A stretch of 64,000 bases of DNA, taken from the NCBI RefSeq assembly GCF_000729995.1, contig NZ_JNFG01000026.1:1-64000 (forward strand), given 5' to 3'. Origin of the DNA: Caballeronia sordidicola (lineage in GTDB: Bacteria; Pseudomonadota; Gammaproteobacteria; Burkholderiales; Burkholderiaceae). Positions 49,971-57,921 of the stretch are shown in pieces. Positions within the stretch are counted from its first letter, which is position 1. Every line of letters starts with the position of its first letter. A model generated the notes under the pieces. The model did not search any database. It worked only from the letters and a program-made list of their open reading frames with translations, and was not told the origin of the DNA. The position numbers were made by a program, and so were the translations under genes.

Positions 49971-51793
49971 CTTTACTCCTCCGGCGTGAACCGTCCATTT
50001 CTATAACTGCCGCGCGCTGAATTCAGCAACCAGCGAGCAACCAACGTTCACTTCCGCCAACTGCTTCCTTCACTCCGACCCTTGATTTGCACTCCGAATT
50101 TATGTTGCAGCGCGCAAGCCTGACGCGATGACACGGATACGGCCATGCAATACCTCGGTGGGATTTCGCAACCGCCGAACGATTGTCTAAGCAGATTTAC
50201 GACAAAGTAAATTCGAATCGATCATTTCAGTCTGTCATTAACGCGTGAAGACGATTTGAACGAAGCGCCCGATGACTCTTGAACTGTTTGCGCGATTGTC
50301 ACCGGCGTTTCATGGGATGCGACGATAACAGGACAAAAAATGCACGGTCAAACTTTATTTGATGACAGCATACCGATTTTAGAGAAAAGGCTCTAACCGA
50401 TGCTGTTTTTGCACCGCTTTAAAAGAATAAGCGGATGTTCGAACAGATATGCGCGCGCCTCTCGCAACTCGATAATTGGGATGCCGCGGCTGCGACGGTC
50501 TTTCCATGGCACGCCATGATCTATCGGCACATGGCTGGAAGTAGAAAGCGCAAAGGTATGCTGGGCGGTCGTTTGAAGCGGTTGCGCGGGGCCTCGAACG
50601 AGGCTCGGACTGTACACTTGACGTGATGATCGAGGGCCGACGGGAGTGAACATCCAAAGCTGAAAAAATAAGAGAAGGAAGACCAGCGTTTGAAAAAATT
50701 TTTAGCGCTATTTACGACACTCTGAATACAAATTTTTATAAATTACAAAAAATATTCTAAATAATTACATATAGCCGACGACAATGATAATGACCGACTT
50801 CGGTTTTCAGGGCGCTCGGTAATTAATACTCACACAAACAAGGCGGTAATCGTATAAGGTTATGTTATTGGGTATTCTAAATCCTAACTATAATATTGAG
50901 TTACTGAGTATTCAAAATCCTTATTCTGTTGAACATTTAAATTCGAAGGCCTGCTGGACGGAGAAATTCCGTTATAGGGAGAATATCTCTCGGAGCTACC
51001 GATTGTCTGTTGGCCGGTCTGTTGGGTCGCCTGTTACGACCTTAAATTTGCGGCCACGGGGACCGGATGTCCTGATGGCGCCCATTTCAACAGATGTCCA
51101 CCGAACGCAATATCGCGGCGGTCTACTATCCAACTCTGACATATCTATCATCTTTAAATGAAGTCCGACTAGCAATTCGTTAAGATTGCTAATCGATTCA
51201 GGTGGGAGCTTGCCTGCACCACCGCCGGTCGAAAACTCGCAGTCAGAGACGCTGCTCAACCAGACTGCATCCGATCCGCTCGATCCGTCTCAGCCCGGCG
51301 TGCTGCGGTACATCAGCCATGTTGATCAACGACAATCCGAACCCGCAACCCGAACGCACGAAGAACTACAACATTGCTTCGGACCTGTCGTCACCGGATC
51401 CGACAAGTGGCACAGGACTCATCCCCGGTACCGGCTGAACACAAACAACCCAGCCACTATCATGCGCAACCCGGACGAGACGTTTCGCCTATGTGAACTT
51501 GGCCACGCTGGCGACTGGCGGCTTTCAAGTCACTTACCGGGAGGCGGTGAATTTCAGACTGCGACCTGTTTTCTTCGCTGTTTTCCGCCACACCCAAGCC
51601 AGATTCAGACAAGCTGCAACGAGCGTAGCCCGATGCAGCTTGATGCGGGCGTGGAGAAGTGCCACCGATATGCATCAATGCGGTCTACAAAACATACGGG
51701 GTTACTAACTTCTGAATTAATCGCACTATTCTTATACGAACGATCCGGCTCGCATCAGGAGCCGGCGTCGACACTTGCCCCGAGGGGTTCGCC
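49971..51793. other. AT-rich, apparently non-coding region
   Basis: About 1.8 kb between tonB (leftward) and a rightward gene lacks any convincing gene. The stretch 50690-50940 is strikingly AT-rich (for example ATTTTTAGCGCTATTTACG, TACAAATTTTTATAAATTAC). Open frames of 60-200 codons exist, but have composition unlike the flanking genes, and frames with plausible protein-like text shift phase near 51320. The region may be a remnant of a transferred or decayed gene, or a large regulatory region for tonB and its neighbour. A Fur-like match lies at 50780-50798. Confidence 0.6.
50780..50798. promoter_or_regulatory. Weak Fur-box-like match
   Basis: GACAATGATAATGACCGAC matches the classical 19-base Fur consensus at 13 of 19 positions, including 11 of the first 12. 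It lies in the AT-rich region about 0.8 kb upstream of tonB. The second half-site is poor and the distance is large, so it is only a candidate for iron control. Confidence 0.2.
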
Positions 51794-53986
51794 ATGAACC
51801 TGTTATCTTTTCGCACGCCTGCCTTTTACGCGGTTTGTCATCGCTGCGGCAACGCCTTGACACACGGCGAAGAAGAATGCCCGCATTGCGGCACAGATCG
51901 GTCCCGCGCATTGTCCGCACCGAACTCCGTCGACTTCAATAACGGCGCCGCCATGTTGATGCCCGGGCGCATGTTCGTGCCGTATCCGAGCGTGCCCGAG
52001 GAAGTCGACGCGGCAATGCATATTGCGCGGGCGCGCGCCCGCGTCGTCCGGCGCGTGGCATTCGGCGTGGCAGGCGGCTCACTGCTCGCCGTCGCGCTCG
52101 CACTGACTTACGCGCCCGGCCTGAGATCGCCCGTGGTCCAACGGCTTGCTGCGCTGCCGGAGCCTGCGAGAACACCGGCGTTCATTCCCGTGGCAACCAG
52201 CAATGCACCGAAAGCCGCAGCACCGGCCAGCACAACGACGATCGTAGCGGCAGCGAAACCGGCGAAGCCCGCCTCGGTGCGCGCTCCTACGCCCCCCGCG
52301 GTGATCGTTGCGACGCCTCCTGCAGTGATCCCTGCGACGCATCCTGCAGTGACGCTTGCGACGCCCCCTGCAGTGACCCTTGCAACGCACCCTGCAGTGA
52401 TCCCTGCAACGCCTCCTGCAGTGACCCTTGCAACGCACCCTGCAGTGATCCCTGCAACGCCTCCTGCAGTGATCCTTGCAACGCACCCTGCAGTGATCGT
52501 TGCAACGCCTCCTGCGCCGATCGTTGTGACGCCCCCCGCACTTGCGCAAAACCCGACGCAAATTGCGCCACAAGCACGATCGCAAGCACCATCACCAGCG
52601 GCAACGCTCGCCCCGGCGACGAATCCGACGACTGAGATGATCGCGTCGATCATGAGCAAGTTGACAACCGCAGCCGTGGCCTTGCGGGCGGAGATATCAA
52701 CGCTCACGATGAGCCCGGCGGCCGGTCCCGTCGCCACGGCGACATCGATCGCACCACCCCCTGCAACCGCGCAGACAGCGACCGCAGCCACGACGACGGC
52801 GAACGAGACCAACGCGCCGAGTCCTCTAGCCGCACGCGCACCAAAGAACGTGAGTACCGGATCGGTAGTCACGCTCGCACAGAGTCCTGTGGCCGCACCC
52901 GCACCGCATAAAACACCGCCCCCAGCGCCCGTCACGCTTGCGCAAAATGCGGCTACACCACCACCGTCAACGAACGCGACAACGGCGCCGCCCCCAGCAC
53001 CCGTCACGCTTGCGCAAAATACGGCTACAACGCCACCGTCAACGAACGCGACAACCGCGCCGATCGCGCCGAGCCCCGCGCCCGTATTCAATACTCCGCC
53101 TGCAATCGCTGCCTTACCGCCCGCACCCAGCCCTAGCGCCGTCGCCGATGTCCCCATCGCCAGCCATGCGCCGCAGCCGTCTGTGTCAGTTGAAAAGGAA
53201 CTGCCAAAACTGTCCTTGCCGCCGGTCGCGCCGGTCATCGCCACTGAGCGTCCGCCGTTGGGCAGCTCGGGAGAGAGCCTCTACTTCGCCCGCCTCGCAC
53301 TGGTCACCAACGACCTGAGCGCGGCTCGAAAGAACCTGGCCAACGTGCCCGCAGATCAGGTCAATAGCCCTGATGTCCAGCGGGTCCGCGACGACTTCGC
53401 CCAACGCGAAGCCGCACGCGATACCGCCATGCAACACGCTCGCACATGCGACCGCTCGGCTTCATGGCGATGCGCACGGCGTTATGCAAAAGACGCGCTC
53501 GCTATCGACTCGAGCTACACCGACTCGCGCGTGTTCCTGAGGCATGTGGCTATCAAGATTGCCGAAGCGAAGAAAGCGGCGGAAATCGCGGAGATCCAGA
53601 ACGCCGCCATTGCTGAACGCGGGCCGCTCCACCCTGCGCCAATCCGCGAGGCCATCGTGATCCCGCGCGCGGCTTCAGTCGCGAGCACGCCTGCAGTCCC
53701 GCGCACGGCGCCAATGGCAAGCACGGGTAGCGTTCCGACCACGACGCCTACCACGACGCTTAGCGCGCCGCCGCACTTGTTCGCAAACCCGATCGCACGT
53801 GCACCACGCGAAATCCACGTAACACACGAGGCCCATGAGACCCACGAGACCGGTGTTGCACCGGAGATGGGTGAGCCGGTCGTGGCCTTCCAGCCCGTGC
53901 GAAATGCAGACACGGCCTGGTTTGGATCCAAAGCGCCGGACGACAACCCACCCATTCGCCCTGCAGGTCGCGGCGAAGCACATTGA
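51794..53986 (+). CDS. Zinc-ribbon, membrane-anchored protein with Pro/Ala tandem repeats
   Basis: The 730-residue protein has a C4 zinc ribbon (CHRCG at 15-19, CPHCG at 29-33), a predicted membrane helix (about 88-106), and a long Pro/Ala/Thr-rich region. Within that region are ten 8-residue repeats of the form (P/H)PAV-x-x-AT (about residues 167-246) and two 24-residue repeats (PPPAPVTLAQN...STNATTA) near 378-425. The C-terminal part (about 495-590) is helical and TPR-like, with two Cys (CDRSASWRC). I do not recognise the protein. The topology suggests a cytoplasmic zinc ribbon, helix and extended periplasmic arm. The ATG has GAGGGG upstream. Confidence 0.78.
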   Translation: MNLLSFRTPAFYAVCHRCGNALTHGEEECPHCGTDRSRALSAPNSVDFNNGAAMLMPGRMFVPYPSVPEEVDAAMHIARARARVVRRVAFGVAGGSLLAVALALTYAPGLRSPVVQRLAALPEPARTPAFIPVATSNAPKAAAPASTTTIVAAAKPAKPASVRAPTPPAVIVATPPAVIPATHPAVTLATPPAVTLATHPAVIPATPPAVTLATHPAVIPATPPAVILATHPAVIVATPPAPIVVTPPALAQNPTQIAPQARSQAPSPAATLAPATNPTTEMIASIMSKLTTAAVALRAEISTLTMSPAAGPVATATSIAPPPATAQTATAATTTANETNAPSPLAARAPKNVSTGSVVTLAQSPVAAPAPHKTPPPAPVTLAQNAATPPPSTNATTAPPPAPVTLAQNTATTPPSTNATTAPIAPSPAPVFNTPPAIAALPPAPSPSAVADVPIASHAPQPSVSVEKELPKLSLPPVAPVIATERPPLGSSGESLYFARLALVTNDLSAARKNLANVPADQVNSPDVQRVRDDFAQREAARDTAMQHARTCDRSASWRCARRYAKDALAIDSSYTDSRVFLRHVAIKIAEAKKAAEIAEIQNAAIAERGPLHPAPIREAIVIPRAASVASTPAVPRTAPMASTGSVPTTTPTTTLSAPPHLFANPIARAPREIHVTHEAHETHETGVAPEMGEPVVAFQPVRNADTAWFGSKAPDDNPPIRPAGRGEAH
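52292..52531 (+). repeat. Ten-unit 24-bp tandem repeat inside the zinc-ribbon protein gene
   Basis: Ten in-frame 24-base units, with consensus CCTCCTGCAGTGATCCCTGC followed by RACG, encode eight residues each (PPAVIPAT, HPAVTLAT and variants). The P-starting and H-starting units alternate, giving a 48-base higher-order period over the central part. Unit number could vary between strains. Confidence 0.95.
52926..53069 (+). repeat. Two-unit 72-bp tandem repeat inside the zinc-ribbon protein gene
   Basis: Two near-identical 72-base units (first starting at about 52926 and second at about 52998) encode 24 residues each with the shared text APVTLAQN and PPSTNATTAP. GTCACGCTTGCGC occurs at 52931 and again at 53003. 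The repeat keeps the reading frame. Confidence 0.9.
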
Positions 53987-53993
53987 AGTGTAT

Positions 53994-54031
53994 CGAGGCT
54001 TGAATCGAGACGTACTGCGAATCAAGCCTCG
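53994..54031. terminator. Bidirectional hairpin between convergent genes
   Basis: A perfect 10-bp inverted repeat (CGAGGCTTGA at 53994-54003, TCAAGCCTCG at 54022-54031) with an 18-base loop sits in the 62-base gap between the stops of two convergent genes. It probably ends both transcripts. Confidence 0.65.
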
Positions 54032-54048
54032 CCGCCCATCACACGCGC

Positions 54049-55116
54049 CTACCCCGCTGGAATCGTCACGATCGGCGTCTTCGCGTCCTGATTGGTCTCC
54101 GCCAGCGCCATCAACATCTGCACGACCGTGAACGCGTACTTCGAGTCGAAATCACCCCGGTCGATCCAGTAGTGCGACGGCCCATAGCGGATGTCGATGT
54201 ACGCGTCTTCCGGCGCCTTCTTGCCAACGTTGACAACGATCGTAGGGCGCGTCTCAACCCCGATCAAGCCGATCGTCGTCTTGGTCGACCCGCTAGCCAC
54301 CAGTTCGTCAGGCACCGTGATCTGCGCGCCAAGGTCCGTCAAAATCCCGAGCACCGAACGCGTGACCATTGGAATCCGTTCGCCACGCTGGGCCGACTGG
54401 CCGTACACGACCTCGTAGGTCTTGGTCTTCGGCGAAAGCTTCAGCAGCCTGCGCACCAGCGCCAGATCGGCTGACGTCTGCCCGCTCTCGCCGCTCGTGG
54501 TCGCGCCAAGCGTGAAGTAGACACCGCCGCCTTTATCTTCATCGTGCGACTCAACGTTGAGCTGGCCGGCTAGTTGAAGCCGCCGCAACGCCTGGATCAG
54601 TTCGAAGAATCCAACACTGCCGTTCGCGTTCGGGCCACCTAGTGCGTTTGCGTTCTGCAGGCCGCCTATCGACTGGACCGTGATGCGCAACAGCAGGTCG
54701 ATAGGAATCGCGCTTTCGGCCAGCGGCAGCACGAGCGCCGGCGCAAGCGGGCGAATGTAAGCCGCGGCGAACGCCGGGCCCGTGGTCGGCGTGAACGTGA
54801 ACGTGGGATGGTTGGAGTACGAAACGCTGGCGTTGGCGGCGGCGAAATTCTGCGTGGCGTCACCCGCGCTGAGTGTGGACCCGGCGGTGGCATCGAAGGT
54901 ATAGGCGGCAATGATCTGGCTGACACTCAAAAAGGCCGGCGAGTCCGCGAAGCGGATGCCTACTATAGCCGCGAGTATCTCGCGCTTCTTGGCTTCGCCC
55001 AGTGCTCTCGCATAATCGACCTGATCGGCCTTGAGACGGTTTGCACCGAGAGAGGTGCAGCCGCTCGCGGCAACACAAACACACAATACAGCGCACAGCA
55101 GGGCTTTTCTTCTCAT
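54049..55116 (-). CDS. Predicted outer-membrane or periplasmic lipoprotein, unknown function
   Basis: The 355-residue protein has a lipoprotein signal (VAASGC, Cys20) and an alpha/beta body with no family I can name. Distinctive segments are NFAAANASVSYSNHPTFTFTPTTGPAFAAAYIRPLAP, shortened here to the key FTFTPTTG core, then SAIPIDLLLRITVQSIGG and a C-terminal ARYGPSHYWIDRGDFDSKYAF-like end (IRYGPSHYWIDRGDFDSK). Similar lipoproteins occur in other proteobacteria next to secretion or envelope genes, but I cannot assign a role. It is convergent with the zinc-ribbon gene. Confidence 0.78.
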   Translation of the reverse strand: MRRKALLCAVLCVCVAASGCTSLGANRLKADQVDYARALGEAKKREILAAIVGIRFADSPAFLSVSQIIAAYTFDATAGSTLSAGDATQNFAAANASVSYSNHPTFTFTPTTGPAFAAAYIRPLAPALVLPLAESAIPIDLLLRITVQSIGGLQNANALGGPNANGSVGFFELIQALRRLQLAGQLNVESHDEDKGGGVYFTLGATTSGESGQTSADLALVRRLLKLSPKTKTYEVVYGQSAQRGERIPMVTRSVLGILTDLGAQITVPDELVASGSTKTTIGLIGVETRPTIVVNVGKKAPEDAYIDIRYGPSHYWIDRGDFDSKYAFTVVQMLMALAETNQDAKTPIVTIPAG

Positions 55117-55253
55117 TCACGCGTCGACCGTAGGTTAATGCAGGCAGCAGGCTGCTGCCCAACCAGAGGCGGCCGTCGCAACTTCCATTCCCCTACGAAG
55201 CGTAAGCTCGGAAGGCAAGCGTCAATGGGCTTGAATCGATCAGCGATCGGTGA

Positions 55254-55568
55254 TCAGTTGTTTGGACTGGCGGGCGTCTTAGCGTTTGTGCCTGAGGTGG
55301 CGCCGGTTGCTCCCTTTGCACCCGACCCGTAGGTGGCTTTCTCGGCTTTCTGGATGTCGTTCGGATAGTTCGACTCGGTCGCAGTCGGCCGATAACCGTG
55401 GTTCTCCAGATTTTTCAGATCGGCCTTTTCCGACGCTCGAGTGGTCGGTCCGCTGGCTGGTTGCGCGGTGGAGCCTGTCGCGGCGGACTGTGCATGCACT
55501 GCGCTCGTAAAAGCTAAAGAAATTGTCGCGGATGCAACAATCACTCGCGCAAGATGAAATTTCGACAT
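55254..55568 (-). CDS. DUF4148-like small secreted protein
   Basis: The 104-residue protein has a signal peptide (near VHA-QSA, residue 26) and a mature part with KADLKNLENHGYRP...NYPNDIQKAE. The L-x-x-LE-x-x-GY-x-P and YP-x-x-(I/L)-x-x-A pattern is shared with the neighbouring gene and with DUF4148-type proteins. It has no Cys. It probably acts in the periplasm; function unknown. It is one of two neighbouring paralogues on the same strand. Confidence 0.72.
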   Translation of the reverse strand: MSKFHLARVIVASATISLAFTSAVHAQSAATGSTAQPASGPTTRASEKADLKNLENHGYRPTATESNYPNDIQKAEKATYGSGAKGATGATSGTNAKTPASPNN

Positions 55569-55658
55569 GGTGGTCTCCCGGGTTGTCGTTGCCTACTCAG
55601 CATCGGGCATACCCGGGACAACGAAATGAAAATGCACTCCCCGGTACTCCCCGCGAAC

Positions 55659-55955
55659 TCACTGCCCGTTCGCCTTGTCCTGCGCTCGGCGCAAGTTATC
55701 CGGGTAGTCGCTACGATCATCGGCCGGGTTATAGCCGTTCTTCTCCAACTTGCTCAGTTCCGCCGAATTCTTCGCACGCGCCGCTTTTCTATCGGCTTTG
55801 CGTTGCGCTTTCTGCGCCTGCTTGAGTGTTGGCGACGTTGGTGATGGCACGGCCGGCGTTAGATCGGAGCTCTGGGCAAAAGCGTCAGGCGCCCCGCCCA
55901 GCACTATGCCAATCGAGGCAAGAACCGTGATCGAAGCAATCCGCACGCGTGGCAT
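55659..55955 (-). CDS. DUF4148-like small secreted protein
   Basis: The 98-residue protein has a signal peptide (near AFA-QSS, residue 27), a Lys/Ala-rich middle (KQAQKAQRKADRKAARAKN) that could form a coiled coil, and the same ending as its neighbour: LSKLEKNGYNPADDRSDYPDNLRRAQ. The shared ending shows that this and the 55254 gene are tandem paralogues that have diverged in the middle. The role is unknown. Confidence 0.72.
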   Translation of the reverse strand: MPRVRIASITVLASIGIVLGGAPDAFAQSSDLTPAVPSPTSPTLKQAQKAQRKADRKAARAKNSAELSKLEKNGYNPADDRSDYPDNLRRAQDKANGQ

Positions 55956-56011
55956 GACATCCGCCTCTGGTAAAACGCACGCCCGAGCGCATCGGCACCG
56001 CGCCGGGTCTG

Positions 56012-56695
56012 CTAACTATGCAATCGCGCCGCGGCGCGTTCAACGATTGCAGCGCGCACAGCACGCCCCGCTTCGCCGCGACTCCACAACAGATCCACCA
56101 GCGCCTTCGGCGCGGTGTCAGGTGTTCCTGAATTGAAGGGCGGTGCGGGCGCATATTCCAGTTGAAGCTGAATTGCCTGCGCCTCGGTCTCGCCGATCAA
56201 GCCGATGAGAAGCGTCAACGCAAAATCGATGCCCGCCGTCACGCCACCGCCCGTCATCAGATTGCCGTCCTGAACAACGCGCTCTTTCACGGGAATAGCC
56301 CCGAAGCTTTCCAGGAAATGATGAGCCGCCCAGTGCGTGGTCGCGCGCCGTCCGCGCAGCAAACCGGCCGCTCCGAGGACCAGCGCCCCCGTGCACACCG
56401 ACGTGACGAAGCGCGCCTGCGCAGCCTGACGCCGGATGAAATCGAGCGCGATGTCGTCCTCCATCAACTCGCCGACACCCACGCCGCCCGGCACGCATAT
56501 GACATCGAGCGCAGGACAGTCGGCGTAAGTAATCGTGGGCGACAGCACGAGACCACTGCTCGCATTGACGGGGTCCAACGTTTCTCCAACCAGGTGGATG
56601 GTCGCGCCAGGGACCGACGCGAAGACGTCATGCGGCCCAGTCAGGTCGAGTTGCTGGACGCGTGGGAAAACGAGGAAACCGATATGCAGCGTCAT
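56012..56695 (-). CDS. inhA: DJ-1/PfpI family protein, isonitrile hydratase-like
   Basis: The 227-residue protein is a DJ-1/PfpI-fold enzyme with the nucleophile Cys in SVCTGALVLGAAGLL. The N-terminus HIGFLVFPRVQQLDLTGPHDV, LDVICVPGGVGVG, and the C-terminal LQLEYAPAPPFNSG match what I recall of Pseudomonas isonitrile hydratase (InhA, 228 residues) closely over the full length. That enzyme converts isonitriles to N-substituted formamides. The gene is divergent from a GlxA-type regulator across 103 bases. Substrate assignment rests on recalled similarity. Confidence 0.82.
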   Translation of the reverse strand: MTLHIGFLVFPRVQQLDLTGPHDVFASVPGATIHLVGETLDPVNASSGLVLSPTITYADCPALDVICVPGGVGVGELMEDDIALDFIRRQAAQARFVTSVCTGALVLGAAGLLRGRRATTHWAAHHFLESFGAIPVKERVVQDGNLMTGGGVTAGIDFALTLLIGLIGETEAQAIQLQLEYAPAPPFNSGTPDTAPKALVDLLWSRGEAGRAVRAAIVERAAARLHS

Positions 56696-56798
56696 GGCGA
56701 TGAACCTTTAAAAGGAAGTAGACGCACTTAGAATACCTCGCTACGATTTGGCGAAATCGTCAATTAACCCTCGTTTCACGCCAACCCGGTTTTAAGCC

Positions 56799-57800
56799 AT
56801 GAGCCAAGCTGCGCGCCGTATCGACATCCTGGCTTTTGCGGACGTCCAGTTGCTGGATGTCGCCGGCCCGCTCCAGGCCTTCGCCTCCGCCAACGAACTC
56901 TCGCTCGCGCGCGGAGCCGCAGTACCTTACATGGCGCGTGTTGTCGCTGCAGTCGCGGGGGAGATTCAAAGCACCGCGGGTCTCGGCCTGCTCGCCCAGC
57001 CCTTGCCCACCGCTCAGCAAACGACAGACACGCTGATCGTCGCGGGCGGGCGCGGCGTGCATGCGGCATCGAAAGATCCCGCGCAGGTGGCCTGGGTCAG
57101 GGAGCGCGCGGCGCAGTGCCGGCGAGTTGCATCGGTATGCACGGGCGCGTTTTTGCTGGCCGCTACCGGCTTGCTCGACGAGCGCCGTGCGGTCACGCAC
57201 TGGGCGCATTGCGAACATCTCGGGCAGCGATATCCCGCTGTCCGCGTGGACCCCTCGCCCATTTTCATTCGTGACGGCGCGCTCTGGACATCGGCGGGCG
57301 TGACAGCAGGAATCGATCTCGCGCTTGCATTGATCGAGGATGATCTCGGGAGCGCGCTCGCGCTCGATGTAGCGCGCGAACTAGTGGTGTTCCTCAAGCG
57401 ACCGGGTGGCCAGGCGCAGTTCAGCACGACGTTGTCGCTGCAAAAAACCGGCGACCGTTTCAGCGACCTGCATGCGTGGATAGCCGAAAACATGGCAGCC
57501 GACCTGTCAATCGCAACGCTCGCCGAACGCACGGGCATGAGCGAGCGCAGCTTCGTGCGCCACTATCGGGCGCAAACGGGAATCACGCCCGCACGCGCCA
57601 TCGATCAATTACGCCTGGAAGCTGCACGTCGCCTGCTTGGCGATACCTCGTTTCCCGTCAAGCGCGTGGCCGCGCGCTGCGGGTTTGGATCGGAGGAAAC
57701 CATGCGGCGCAGCTTCCTGCGTTCAATGGGTGTCACACCGCAGGCTTACCGTGAACGTTTCTCGGCAGGCGAGACCGTAGACACAAGCACGCAGGACTAA
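56799..57800 (+). CDS. GlxA-type transcriptional regulator (PfpI-like domain plus AraC HTH)
   Basis: The 333-residue protein has an N-terminal DJ-1/PfpI-like domain (residues about 5-190), with SVCTGAFLLAATGLLDERRAVTHWAHCE keeping the nucleophile-elbow Cys, and a C-terminal AraC/XylS DNA-binding domain (about 225-320) with LAERTGMSERSFVRHYRAQTGITP and a second HTH. Such regulators usually sense a small ligand through the PfpI domain. It is divergent from the isonitrile hydratase-like gene and resembles the enzyme's own fold, so it may sense the enzyme's substrate. A target is not proven. Confidence 0.9.
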   Translation: MSQAARRIDILAFADVQLLDVAGPLQAFASANELSLARGAAVPYMARVVAAVAGEIQSTAGLGLLAQPLPTAQQTTDTLIVAGGRGVHAASKDPAQVAWVRERAAQCRRVASVCTGAFLLAATGLLDERRAVTHWAHCEHLGQRYPAVRVDPSPIFIRDGALWTSAGVTAGIDLALALIEDDLGSALALDVARELVVFLKRPGGQAQFSTTLSLQKTGDRFSDLHAWIAENMAADLSIATLAERTGMSERSFVRHYRAQTGITPARAIDQLRLEAARRLLGDTSFPVKRVAARCGFGSEETMRRSFLRSMGVTPQAYRERFSAGETVDTSTQD

Positions 57801-57921
57801 CGTTTCGGCAGCGCAGCAACACCGTTCAGCACGGCCGTGCGAGCCTTCGCGGATGCGGAAGACTAATTATTTCGCGATAATGCTGCATTGCGCTTCGCCC
57901 ACAACCCACAATTTTTCCCCA

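Noticed and set aside
51186..51797. A 203-codon open frame overlapping the next gene's start as ATGA
   Set aside because: Codon use and residue composition are unlike the flanking genes, there is no good ribosome site, and a competing frame reads better after about 51320; kept only as a possible decayed gene.
52292..52531. Possible CRISPR array because of regular 24-base units
   Set aside because: Units are contiguous with no spacers, keep a reading frame and encode a clean peptide repeat.
52108..53244. A 378-codon Gly/Ala/Val-rich open frame on the - strand opposite the repeat region of the zinc-ribbon protein
   Set aside because: Its regular ITAGGVA pattern is simply the reverse complement of the 24-base repeat; the + strand frame has a zinc ribbon, membrane helix and good ribosome site.
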